Assembly (NCBI RefSeq): GCF_000313135.1 | Contig: NW_004457712.1 | Location: forward strand, 89,675 to 153,674 | From: Acanthamoeba castellanii str. Neff | Lineage: Eukaryota > Discosea > Longamoebia > Acanthamoebidae | Reading direction: 5' to 3' | Length of the DNA: 64,000 bases | Part shown: one piece after another, positions 1 to 11,400 of the stretch | Layout: each line of letters opens with the position of its first letter | How positions within the stretch are numbered: position 1 is the stretch's first letter | The notes under the pieces: model-generated | Database searches by the model: none | The model's input: the letters and a program-made list of their open reading frames with translations, nothing else | Told to the model about the DNA's origin: nothing | Made by a program: the position numbers and the translations under genes

Positions 1-79
1 TCTGTTCCCTTCACCCTCTCGGAGGCCAGTGTGGTTATTTGGCGCTGACCGCGTGTGTGTGCGTTTTGTTTTTGGGCAG

Positions 80-395
80 GCCGGCAGCACTCTGGGCTGG
101 GATCGTTACGCCCACGCCTCCATCGGCGTCGACAGGTTCGGCCTCTCCGGTCCCTACAAGGATGTACGGTTCCCACCGCCTGTGTTGATCCTTCGTGTCT
201 CCTGATCTCTGCGAGAGTTGCTCACCCCCGGACTCGCCCTCTCAATTTGATGATGATGATGATGATGCACAGGTCTACAAGGCCCTTGGCGTCACGGCCG
301 AGCACCTGGTGGAGAAGGCCCACATCGTGCTGGAGCACTACGCCAGCAACCCCGTCCCCGTCCTCCTCCGCCCCGCTGCCTTCACCAAGTTCTAA
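80..395 (+). CDS. Transketolase, C-terminal end (partial gene)
   Basis: These are the last two exons of a gene that begins before the window. One exon runs 80-163 after an acceptor at 77-79 and the other 273-395, ending in TAA, with an intron 164-272 that contains a GAT repeat. The joined frame carries GSTLGWDRY, then FGLSGPYKD and VYKALGVTAEHLVEKA, the usual C-terminal signature of transketolase (domain III: FG.S.P, then a short helix beginning .GIT.E). Transketolase is the thiamine-diphosphate enzyme of the non-oxidative pentose phosphate pathway and acts in the cytosol. Only about 69 residues are visible, so the catalytic and cofactor parts cannot be checked. A pyruvate dehydrogenase E1-beta or DXS C-terminus would not normally show this GSTLGWDRY block. 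Confidence 0.8.
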
Positions 396-580
396 AGCCA
401 CCTCACTCGCCCATGCCAACGACTGCCAGTTCTTGTTAATGTTTGCGGCTCCATGATACCAGGAATGAGAAGACATCGTCGCACTGTGAAGACTGTACAT
501 TTGGCCCGGACTCCCGAACATTGGGGGGGGGACAAGGGTGGTGTAGGTGCTAAACAAAACGCCGAGGGTCAAGGCCTGGC

Positions 581-2017
581 TCAGTAACCCACCGGTCGGC
601 CGGGTTGGTTTCTCTGGGCGGGGAGCAGCGACTTGATGCCGCTCGGTGGCGCCGCGGTAAAGTGAATCGGCGCGAAGATCGGAGGCAGCGACGGCTGGGT
701 CTGGAGCTGGTGCCCCATGAGCGGAGGATGCGAAGAAGGGTAGTAGAGCGGCTGCGAGGGATGGCCGGCATGGGAGTGAGGGTAGTAGCCTCCCTGCAGA
801 GGATGGTGGGCTTGGAGCAAGCTGATGTAGGGCGGAGGGTTGACCGACGGAGAGGAGCCTTCCACCTGCCCACAGCCGCAACAGCTGGGTCCGCGGTTGG
901 GCGAGGCCCGGAGGAAGTGGAGGAGGCTGTCGGATACGCGGTTGGGGGCGGGCTGGAAGTCTGGCTGGGCCTCCTGACGTCTCTGAGCCGATTCGATCTC
1001 TCTGGCGTGCTCGGCGTAGCTGTGGCAGTCGCTGGCGTCGCCCTCCCAGTCGCTAGTCTGGTTGCCCTCGCTGCTGTGTTCGGGGGCCTCGAGTTGCTCG
1101 TAGTCGCTCTCATCGTCGGCGTCGGATTCCTCGTCCTCCCCGTAGTACCTCCGGGAAGCAGACGACGATCCGCTTGGAAGACGATCTTCTCCCCTCGCTA
1201 CCTTGACTCTCTTCGCAGGCCGTGCTCTGACGTCTGCCCCAACACCAGTGCCCATAGATATCGCCGCGCTGACTTCGACGTAGGACGGCAAGACGGGGGT
1301 CACGGATGTGGTGTCTGGTACTGCTGCAGGCATGCTCTGCCAGGGCACGTCGCCCCCCAAAGGCTTGCGCTGGAGGCCCTTGTAGCAGTGCTTCGTGTGG
1401 CCACGCGGCCCCAGGCGGTTGCAGGCAATGTTGGGAAAGGCCCTGAGAAAGCCAACATTAGAACAGAGAGTTCTTGGGGGGGGGGCTTCTATGAGATCGA
1501 AAGTAGTACTGGTGCAAGATCTTGCCGAGCATGGCCTTGGACAAGGGCTCCTTGTCGGACATCACGCAGAAGTTGAGGTAGTCCACGTATACATCTTCCT
1601 TGGGCAAAGAGCCCTTGTTGTCGGTTGAGTAAGCCGACTTCAACCTGACGTTGGTAGCAGTTAGGGTTTTCTCACACTACCCGACTCCTCTAGGGGCGAA
1701 GCGTAGTACCAGACAATAAGCTCCTGGGTCTTGTGAGCACGATTCGTGTAGCAGTCCCCCTTGGCCCGCTCGGCCAACCGATGCGGTTCCTCCGCGGTGA
1801 AGGTCAGCGCCCTGGGGCACGGCACGACGAGGAAGCCCTCGCCAACAGCGTGTCTCATGTAGCTTTCATCGCCCTCCGTTCCTCCAGTCGCGGGCGTATA
1901 TGTGTTGCAAGCAGGCAGGATGCCACCACCACCTTCTTGCCTGTGATGTTGGGTTGGTAAACCAACGTTTCTGCTTGACAGCACAGCTTCGTCTCTCTCA
2001 TCGATCTGCCTCTTCAT
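581..2017 (-). CDS. RFX-type winged-helix DNA-binding protein, copy A
   Basis: Three exons, 2017-1710, 1644-1510 and 1442-581, join in frame to give 434 residues. The RFX winged helix covers about residues 95-175: W-L at the first splice, PKEDVYVDYLNFC, SKAMLGKIL, AFPNIACNRLGPRGHTKHCYKGL. This matches the RFX pattern (helix, Y..YL..C, FGK.IR..F, RRLG.RG.SKYHY), so a sequence-specific nuclear transcription factor is likely. The rest is low-complexity: an acidic stretch (DEESDADDESD) and a Pro/Ser/Tyr/His-rich tail, as in activation regions. No dimerisation domain was seen, so it resembles fungal or plant short RFX-like proteins more than animal RFX1. ATG 2017 is the first in frame. It lies tail-to-head with a paralogue starting at 4175. 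A short upstream exon cannot be excluded. Confidence 0.75.
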
Positions 2018-2344
2018 CCTTCGGTGGTTCTTTTCGTGTATGCTCGGGTCGAGGTGGGTACCTCAGTACCGTCTGTGGCTTCTTTCGTCCATGGTGACTT
2101 GCCCTGGTTAGTCTTGTCCCTCGGTAAACAGGTAGTCTGACCATAAATGGACACACATACCAAAAAAGCAACGGGACAGATTTTTGAAACATCCGCTGCA
2201 GCCTCCGGATTGGTAGCCAGTTCTGTGTGTTCCGCTTTCCTACCTAAAACGGGGTTTGCGGTAACCAGGAGATGCTGGTAGATAGTGAATTGTATCGAAA
2301 TTTCAGGATCTGACACAGATTCTTGAAGCTGTGTTTTCTGAGTG
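2018..2344. other. Spacer between the two RFX-type genes
   Basis: About 330 bases between the stop of copy B and the ATG of copy A, both on the minus strand. It should hold the 3' UTR of B and the promoter and 5' UTR of A. I see no conserved motif or gene. Confidence 0.5.
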
Positions 2345-4175
2345 TCAAGGTGCGCCATGGCGGTGGAGGTGGTGAGGTGGTGGAAAGGGCGGCAGGGATT
2401 CGGGAGAGGGCCTGAGCGACGAAAAGAAAGAAGACGACGAGGTCGGACCTGATGAAGACGGCGACGGCCCGGAGGCCAAGCTCGGCGTGAGGGACTGGTA
2501 GTGGCATGGCAGGTTGCCCGCAGGCGAAGTTGAAGTGGGCGAAAGGTGATTAGGCTGCTGGAGCTGTTGGTGATGGCTGTTGTTGGGGTAGTGGGACAGC
2601 TGCTCGGCAGAGCCACAGTCCCGTGCACCGGTGACGCCAGAACCACCGCTCGTGTCATAAAGCAGACTGTCCACGTGCGAGCTCCAGCCGCTGGGCGCAG
2701 GCGCTCGTGCGGGCTCCTGCAGAGCCGTGGTGGGCCGAAGGTAGCCCGAGCCGAGGTGTTGATGATACGGCGACGGATAGGAGTGCGGAGGCGGCGAGGG
2801 AGCTCGTCGGTGCTGCAGAGGTGATGAGATCGGGTGGAAGAGTGACGAGGAAGGGGCTGCCGACGGAGAGGCGGCCATCAGATAGGCCGAGGCCGACGAT
2901 GATGGCGCGAACGAGCCGGGGTAGCCGCCGTGCATGGCGGAGGGATAGGGGTTGAAGGGAGGATGGTAGACCGGAAGTGGCGGGAGCGAAGTGGAGAGGT
3001 GGATGGGGCTCGGTGGCGGAGAGGGAGAGGCGCCGATGGTCGCCGCGCTTCCTCCCCCGGCCATGGAAGGCGATGCGAACGAAGGGGAGAGCGAAGAGGA
3101 AGACCCGGGCGACTGCGACGACAGCGCTGCGGGCCGAGAGAGGCTCATGGAAGACCCCAAGCTGTACCCGGGATAGCTGTCGAGCGCGCTGCCGCCGCCG
3201 CCGCCGGAGTGGTGGCCGGCCGACGGGTAGTCCGGGGAGTCGGTCTGCCGCTGGCCGTCCGAGCTGTTGCTTTCGTCGTCGTCGCTCAGCGGTACCTGTC
3301 TGTGCAGCCAACGGTACGAGTGCTTCGTGGAACCTGTCAGCCACCGACCAACACGACAATCACCATAATAACACACAAACACACTCACTAGTAAGTGGGG
3401 TGATCACCCCGTCCCCTAGGCCACCAACAACATTCGCCAATTGGCTGGGAACGTGCCGACGTTGAGGGGGAAGATCGAGCAGGAGTCGGCGTACCCCTGC
3501 GGCCGAGCCGATTGCACGTGATACCTGGAAAGGCGACGTGCAAAATCTTGCCGAAGGTGGCGCGTGCCATCGCCGACTTGCCGTCCCTCGCACACATTTG
3601 CGCGTAGTCCTTGTAGACGTCCTCCTTGGGCGTGGACAGGCCCGAGTTGGGCACCACCCCGTACGTTTCCTGCAGCCTGCGGGTACCACACGACGTGCAA
3701 GTGAGTGCGCGTCCGAGTTCGTCCAAAGAAGAAAAAGAACGAAGAAACAAGAACGAAAGAGACAGGAAGCGAACAGCGATCACATGGGCATGTGCCACGG
3801 CATCTCCCTCCCGTGCAAATTTATGTGAAGAGCATGTGTACGCGTGTATTAAGTCCGTTTTAATATTTGGTGAGGTGTGGGGGCATCTGTGGTGTGGCGG
3901 GTGTGGTCAGCGTACCAGAGGATGACGGCCTGGCGCGTGTGGATGTTGGGGCTTTGCTGGGTGAAATCCCCGGTGTAGGTGGGCGTCCGTCTGCCACCGT
4001 GTCCGCTCGTGGTGGTTGTGGATGATGCCGACACAGACAAAGAGGACGCACCTTTCCCCGTCGCTTTGGTGGTGCCACCACCTCCATTGCGTCCGCCACT
4101 CCCTCCCTTTCCTCTTCTTCGTCGGTCTGGGCTGCTCTCCGGGCTGTCCTCCCCACCCCCTCCTTCTCGATCCAT
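2345..4175 (-). CDS. RFX-type winged-helix DNA-binding protein, copy B
   Basis: Exons 4175-3916, 3676-3495 and 3333-2345 give 476 residues. ATG 4175 is preceded by an in-frame TAG 18 bases upstream. The N-terminus is Gly/Arg/Ser/Thr-rich. The RFX winged helix lies at about residues 80-160: AVILWLQETYGVV, PKEDVYKDYAQMC, ATFGKILHVAFPG, ITCNRLGRRGSTKHSYRWL. The C-terminal two thirds are Ser/Pro/His-rich and presumably disordered. The first intron splits the same Trp codon as in copy A, which supports a gene duplication. The second intron differs: here it falls inside the RRG-S turn, whereas in A it lies before AFPN. Expected role: nuclear DNA-binding regulator. Targets are unknown. Confidence 0.75.
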
Positions 4176-4721
4176 CCCGGGATGGCTCTTCTAGCTTACG
4201 GCTGCCCTCTGGGGTGTGTTGCCGAGGTATTTTGCTCCTTCTCCGCCCGCCCGTGGTGCCGCCGCTAAAAGGCAAGTGCAAGAGAGGGCCGACCGAACAA
4301 GTGGCCACGGTGCGGGGGTGGGAGACGAAATAGAAGGACTGGGCGTTCGTTCGTGGCCCTCCCTCTTCCTCGCTGGTGCTCCCTAGCTGCGTTCCGGATG
4401 CCGTGTGTTTCCTGGGTGCCTCCATCTGCACAATTTGCTGGCCACGTGCGTTCTCCACCGACACCTGTCACCTGTCACGCATTCCTCAAAATCCTGCCAA
4501 CGAAGGAGAACGGGACACTTCTCTGTTCTGCCGGAAGGTCGGTGGTGTTCGCCGCGGTCGCAGTGGGGAGGGGAGGGGGGGCACTGACACTGACGGCAGC
4601 CCCAGGGGAGGGGGGGGGGGCACTGACACTGACGGCCACGTGTGGGGGCAGTGCTGGTTTTGGTACGGAGCACATCACTTTTGCCCAATTCGGGGGGAGG
4701 AGCTCAAATTGTTGACAGCGA
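4176..4721. other. Spacer with short direct repeat
   Basis: About 550 bases between the stop of the RNF10-like gene (4722) and the start of RFX copy B. It is G-rich near 4560-4650. A minus-strand open frame overlaps the beginning of copy B and could hold an upstream exon, but nothing in it is recognisable. Confidence 0.4.
4578..4636. repeat. Two-copy direct repeat, 20 bases
   Basis: The sequence GGGGCACTGACACTGACGGC occurs at 4578-4597 and again at 4617-4636, each after a G-run. It is a local tandem duplication in the spacer; no function is implied. Confidence 0.7.
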
Positions 4722-7700
4722 TCACAACCGCCGGCTGTTGGCATTGGAGAAGAGGAGGACCTTCTTCTTGTCCTTGGACTTGGCGCCGCTGGCTCCGTTG
4801 GCGCCCTTCTTGCCCTTGCCCTGGCTGCTGGCCGCGGCCTCGAACGTGGGGAAGGCCTCGTCCTTCCAGCCCGACCACACGGCATTGCTGGCTACCTGGG
4901 AGAACGTCGGTGTGCCGGACTGCACACGGAAGAGATCATCAACAACCAGCGATCACAATCGTTGCACGCCAGAAGACACCAGACCAAGCGAATCGATAAT
5001 GACGATCTAAATAGACGCCAAGCGTGCTGCTCTCGCAGGTGGCGTACCTTCGCTGGCTTGGGCGCTGGTGCCGGCCGACTGCTGGATGAGGACATTCCCG
5101 CCGTTGCGGTGGTGAGCTGTTTCTTGGCCCACGCTCCTTGCAAACCTAACGAAAGACGGCAACAACGATGAGAGGAGGTCGGTTGGCTGAGCGGACATTG
5201 CGACGGCTGGGGAGGATACCGCTGGAGGGTGATTCTGAGGGCGAGGAGTCCAATGCGGCGGATGACGGGGTAGTCGGGATGCTCACCGCCGGAGTCCCCG
5301 CGCCAGCCTGTGCGGCTTGTGCCTCGGCCATTCGCTTGCTTTCCTCGATAGCGGCCGCCAGAAGTGGGTCGTCGGCAACCGGCACCGGCTGTGGGACTGC
5401 TGGCGTCGGCTTCGCCTGGTCGCTCGAACTGTTGCCACGCTCTCGCTTCAGCTGCGCGCGCTTAGTCTCGCGGAACTTGAACTCGTCGGCGAACGAGGCC
5501 ACCGTCTTGTTGGACACCAACTGGCCCAGCTCGATCTCGCAGAACTGGAACTGCGTCGAAAGAGGCAGATGGCCCACGATCATCTTCCTCCTCTTCCTGC
5601 ACAGCACCCAGCGCCCACCCGTCAGCATTGGTTCAGCCAACAAAGTTCTCTCATTACACGTGAAACGAACCTCATCTTTTCGTTTTGTGTGATCTCCTCG
5701 AGCTGCAGAACCTTGGCCTCGACGGTTGGCGGCAGCTTGTCGAAGCTGCCGCCCGCTTCCTTGTGAAGACACCGGAAGTTGAGCGGGTGCATGAAGATGT
5801 TCTGCCCATCGCTGGCCTGGTAGAAGTAATAAATATCCGGCGACGAAGTGACTGCCGACCCGCCTTCAACGTCGACTTCGCATTTCTCGGCCCCGTGCCC
5901 GCTCTCTTCTTCAATGTCAGCCTCTTCCTCGTCGTGCTCGGCTTCGGACCCGCTCGTTGGTCGGCTCCCTCGGCTCTTACTCTTTTCCTAATACTGGGTG
6001 GTGAGCAAAAGCTTGGGCGCAGAAGGCTCGGAGGAAGCAAGTGATGGGTACCTTTTCTTCGGGCTCGTCTTCACTTTCCGGAGCACCGACGGGCTTGCTC
6101 CTTTCCTGCGATGCCTTAAGTTCCTGTATCGGAGCAATTGAAGGGAGTTGTGTCAGATTACTCGCAGTGAAAAACTAAGTGTAAATGCAAGTTAGTGACA
6201 GCTACTACCTTGGCGGAACGCTTGGCCTCCAGCTTCTTGGAGTTGAACGTCTCGCGCCTCTCCTGCAATGAGCAGAGTGCGTGTTCGATATAGGGCACCG
6301 GTTCGTAGTCCTGCAAAGCGCGCGACTGGGCAAGGACCTCGTTGAGGTCCTGCTGTTCCTTGTCAAGGATGGGCGTGATGTCTTCGACAAGCACGAGACG
6401 ACTAAAGTTCGAATCTCGGTCGTCGTGATGCAGCAGCGCTTCCATCGGCCTCCAGTGTGCCGAAGGCAGCGCCACCTTGAGTTGTGGGAAAGGTGGAGGA
6501 CGAGTCAATGAAATGCGTCGGATGATAAGCGGCAGAGAACCCGTGTGCAATGGAAGGCTGCGGTACCGTGCAGTCCTTGTGTCGCCTCATCAGGGTGAAC
6601 TTGATGGAATCGCCTTCGTGATACTCCGGCACCAGTTCGATAGATGTGCTCTTGAGGCGCTTCGTCGACACCGAATCGAAGCAAATGGGGCACTTTCGCC
6701 AGCCCTTCTGTGCCATGCCGAGGTAGCGGTTGATGCAGCTCCAACAGTAGATGTGGCCACACTTGGTCATTTTCCTGCTCAGCGGACGCAGAGAGGGGAC
6801 CGTTAGGCAGGTCTGTGCACAACGGTGCACAATGTTGGAGCTCGTACGGGGCCATTGGAGCGTCCAGGCAGATGGGGCAATTGTAGGGCACGGGAGTTTG
6901 AAGCACGATCTGCTCAATTTCTGCAGGTAGTAGAGTGCTGGTTAGTTGGGCACTGTGACGAAGGTTTGCATGGCTAATGCACGGAGGTCACTCACCGTCC
7001 CAATCCACCAACTGGTCGGTCTCGTAGAGATGACGCACGTAGTCACCACCCGCATTCACAACGAAGCGATAGCTGTCAAGTCACAAGAGGACCGTCAGTA
7101 CACGCGTGCCCAAAGCTCGGTCTGCGAGGCAGAAATGCGTACTTAGCCTGCAAAAAGCGCTCCTTCTTGAACTCGACCACGGGCGTGCGCCGTCTGGCAG
7201 GCGCCGACCAATCGTGGACAGGCCGCTCGTAGGTAAAGTTGAGCAAATAGTTGGCGGGCACTCTGAACTGATCCGACCGCGACATCTTCCGCTTCTCCTT
7301 CTTGTCGCGACGCCGCGGTTCGGCCGGCACCTGCGCACAAAAGACCAGAGGGGAATCGGCTTAGGGAAACTATCGGTCAATAACCACAGCCTTGGGTGAC
7401 CAGGGCAGTACCTCGTGCGGCAGAGGGAAGGCAGAGAGTGCAGGCGCCGATGCAGAGAGGCTGACAGCTGGAGCTGCAGGAACAGTTGACCCTGGGGAGG
7501 GCCTGAACGAAGGCGCGTTGACGTTGAAGCGGTGCTGCGCAGATCCGCCCCCACCTCTCGGGGCAGACGAGGGAGGCGGTGCAGAGTGGCCATCGTAGAG
7601 ATACTCTGACTCTGACCCCGACGAGGGCGAAAAGTCACCTTCGTAGAAGAAGTCGGCCCCTCCTGCCCCACGCGCTTCGGCCTTCCTCGATCCGCCTCCT

Positions 7701-7906
7701 CCTCGAGCGCCACCGCCCCCTCTAAACTGGCGGCCGCGTCCTGCAGGACCGCTGACGTTGCCGTTGCTGTTGCGCTGTCCGCCTCCCCTCCTCGACGCGC
7801 CATTTGACGATGAGGATGGAGTGCGCCTGGCGCGAGGACCAGCGCGATTGCCGTCGGTTATGCTTCCATTACCGGTTCGGTCCAACGTCCTCTCAATCTC
7901 GGCCAT
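4722..7906 (-). CDS. RNF10-like RING-type E3 ubiquitin ligase
   Basis: Eleven exons: 7906-7412, 7330-7143, 7072-6996, 6920-6848, 6774-6567, 6475-6209, 6123-6052, 5987-5671, 5596-about 5210, about 5141-5048 and 4919-4722. ATG 7906 precedes MAEIERTLDR. After a Gly/Ser-rich N-terminus comes KERFLQANYRFVVNAGGDY, then a C3HC4 RING (CPICLDAP ... CGHIYCWSCINRY ... CPICFDSV). The RNF10 blocks PDIYYFYQASDGQNIF, MHPLNFRCL and LPLSTQFQFCEIEL follow, and the C-terminus is KKKVLLFSNAN. This order matches animal RNF10 and yeast Mag2, which ubiquitinate 40S ribosomal proteins on stalled ribosomes. All eight RING ligands appear present. The junction between exons 9 and 10 is uncertain. Confidence 0.85.
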
Positions 7907-8449
7907 TCTCTTCCTCTCTTGCTCTCGACTTGCAGGGTGTTTCTCGATCAAAAATTGGCAAAAGGTGCGTATCACCCCTTTCTCGCCTTTGTACAGATGC
8001 TATGGACAGATAACGATTTGAACTCGTGCAGACGAGAGGCAAAGGGAGAGTAGGATCCTGGCCGAGAGGGCAGCGCTGTAGATGACTGGAGTGAGCTTGC
8101 TGTAGCCGCAGAAATGCGGCACCACGATCTTGATGGAGATGGCAGCAAACGAAAAAAACAAGAAATCAGCCCAAAATCGAGAAACTTGACAGTGTCGACA
8201 AAGGAAAATCAGGAGAAGCTGCAATTGCTCGCATTCCACACAGATTTCTGTAGACATCCGGGTTTCTTCTTCCGATGTGGCTGTAATCCAAAATCTTGTT
8301 CCCTCCGATCCTCGTTCCTCCGGCTGCATCTGTTCCCTTAGCCGCGGCCATCCCTCGCTCTTGTGATCGACTCGTTACTGAGAGCTTCCACGATTCTCGC
8401 TTCGTGCAGCTCAAATCACATCGCTGAATCTTCAAATTAATCAGGCAAA
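7907..8449. promoter_or_regulatory. Divergent promoter region, RNF10-like / UTP10
   Basis: About 540 bases between two genes that start in opposite directions, so it must contain both promoters and 5' UTRs. A pyrimidine-rich stretch with CAG at 7930-7937 on the plus strand is probably chance. I recognise no specific promoter element. Confidence 0.45.
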
Positions 8450-11400
8450 ATGGCATCAATTTTGCAGCTACAGCTGAATCAGAGGAGGCAAGGACCACTT
8501 GTGGTTCCGGACAAGAGCCTCCCCGCCAAGGCCTCGCTCCTCTTCGACCAGGCCAAGGCCGAACATCTCGATCTTGAGACCATCCTCAACATCGGAACAA
8601 ATGGATTGATGGAGCTGCGCAAGTACGACGAGCGATTCGCCGCGTTCGAGGACACTCTCTTCAATCCGGCGTCCGTGTCGCTCGCCCGACCGCAGATGTC
8701 CAAGGAGGCGATTCAGAAGCTTGATAAGTCCGTCGAGCAGTTCCTCATGCTTCTTTCGCCCTATTTTCTCCTCAAGCCCGCCCACAAGGCCATCGAGTGG
8801 CTGCTTCGCCGTTACCAGTACGTACTCTGCTTTATGCTGCTTTATTCTCCTTTATTAATATAATAACTCTAAAAATATAATGTAAATCAATCCAACTCAT
8901 GGATTCTTTGCTGTACAGAATCAATGTGCACAACGTGACGTCGGTTATCAAGTGCATCCTGCCCTACCACGAAACGGCCCTGTTCGTGCGCGTGGTGCGG
9001 CTGTGCAAGCTGAACGAAGAGTGGCTCTTCCTGCACAACGTGAAGAAGACCAAGACCAAGATGGATCGCGCCACTCTCGTGCAGAACTGTCTCAAGGACA
9101 CCCACCTCCTGAACTTCATCTGCGAGCTTGTGGTACGTGTTCCCTCTCTCAGGAATCGTAGGGGCTTGCACCCAGGACCGAAGCTGACTTTGTGCTGGCG
9201 CTTGCTCGCTACTCTCCAGTCTAAGGCCGCTCCGCAGCAGGAAGCCAAGTCGCAGCAGGTGTCGGAAGTCCATCTGACTCTCTACGTGGCGACCGTTCTC
9301 GAAGCGATCGCGCGTACTGCCAAGGTCACCGACGATTTCTTGCACGTCCTCCTGCCTCACATCCTTACGGGTACCGTCACTTCCTCCTTGCGATACTGAC
9401 CTGCGTCTGCAAGTGCGGCGATCCTACTTGATCTCATGTCCACCCCATCGAATGCAGGTCTCAAGGCACAGAACCACCGCAACTTCCAAATGGCCACCTA
9501 CATGATTGTGGCGCAGCTGTCGACGAGAACCGTTCTCGCTCCCAAGCTGCTCTCCACCCTCGTCAAGGCTATCGCCAAGTATGCCACCGAAGGTACACTC
9601 AGGACGCCGCACTACGCCGTGTTTCTGCTGGTGCACATTTCTAACAAGACATCGACACCAGGCACTCAGCTGGACGCGCTCACGGCTCTGGTCTACCTGG
9701 CTCAGACGCAGACAATTGAGTCCCTTGACAGCGCTCTGCAGCCCCTGCTGGCCTTCCGCTCTCTGCCGCTCTTGCTGGCCGATCTCTCGCTGAAGTTTGA
9801 CACCTCCAATTTCCTTCGTCTCTTCCTCACCGGCCTTCTGTCGCACTGGTAAGTCTCCTACATAGTTGGCACGATCTACAGCATGGTCACAAATTGACTC
9901 TTGTAATCTTGTGCAGCACCGCTTCGGACGATGCCCATCTGGAGGTCTTCAAGCAGGTCCTGCAGTATGTTGCTCTGGAGAACTTTGTTCCGGAGATGAT
10001 TACGATGCTGCTCGACACCTACGTTTCTTCCTGCCGCGACTCGAACCTGACCAGCGAGGAGACTGGTATGCTTGAGCTCGTTCGTTGTTCCATCTCTTAG
10101 AGATCTGCGTGTGACACGTTAGCTCCACTCGCGATTGCAGGCAACAGCATCAAGCGGTATCTGCATCTGATCGATGCAAGGTATCCCTCGCAACTCGACA
10201 CCGGCCTTAACACCGCGCTCCAGTCACTTCGTGCGGCAAGCAACTCCGAAGGCAAGCGCTCGAGGCGCAAGAGGCGCAACTCGGCCTCCAAGAGGGCCGA
10301 GAACGGCGACGCGATGGACGAAACCGCCAACGACAAGCCGGTAGAGGAGCAGGTCCTCGATTTCATCTCCCTCACATTCCGAGTACGTTGCTCGCCCGCC
10401 CCGTGCGCACTGACTTGGCTGGGCCAACTTCAAACTCACTCTGTTGTCGCGTTGCTGTCTTAGGGCACATCGCACCAGATGCTCGAGGAGTGCTCCACCA
10501 CGCTGTTCCTGGCTCTGCAGCATCCCGAGCAGCAGATCCGTCTTCTGGCGGTCAAGAAGGTCGTGGCGCAGCTCGTCAACGGCAACGTGGACGACGAGCA
10601 GTTCGACGAGTTCATCAAGGATGCCCTGCTCGAACGGCTGGTGGACGACTCGCCCCAGGTGGTGTGGCACGTGTTCAAGATCTACGACATCCTTCTCGAT
10701 AAGATCGAGCCCGAAGCGCTCTTTAAGCAGCTAAGCAACATCATCACCAGTATGTCCAACCCCTCCCCCCGCGCGCATGGCCGTGCCTAGCTATGTACTT
10801 ACAATGTCTATGCTCGTTCAACAGGTCAGAACTTCAGGGCTGACCTCAAGACCAAGGCCCTTGAGACCCTTACCGGCAGCTTCCTGAAGAAGAATCCCTC
10901 CTACATGCGCGTTGTGCAGTCTCTCCTGTTCGACTCGCTGCTGGCGCAGGGCCGCAAGGACAACCTCAGGTTCTTCGCCGACGCCATCAACATCGCCGCG
11001 AAGCTCGCCTCGGAGCACAAGGGCACTATCTTCGCGGGCATCTCAGCTGCCGCCGAGAGCGTCGATGCTCCCGCTCCGAGCAAAGACAAGGATGATGCTA
11101 CAACTGAGGCCAAGGAGTCCCCGGAGAGCAAGAGGAAGTGGGTCGATGGTGCAATCAAGGTTCGCCTTCCCTCCACCTCGCTCGATGCCAGGCGGCCCTT
11201 CCCCCGCTAATGCTGTTCGGTGACCCCGTTAGGGTAACGTGTTGGTGATCAACGCGCTGGCCAAGAACGTGCACTCCAACCCTGCGACCTTCTGCCCGCT
11301 GCTCACGTCGTTTGTCGACAACGATCAGGTACGCCCCCGTGTCCTAGTCTGGTCTGACTTGCATTTACTGACCATACTCCCATGCGTGTGTGCTCGGTTC

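Noticed and set aside
605..1576. Plus-strand frame opposite RFX copy A
   Set aside because: No domain, and the minus strand has the RFX fold and matching introns.
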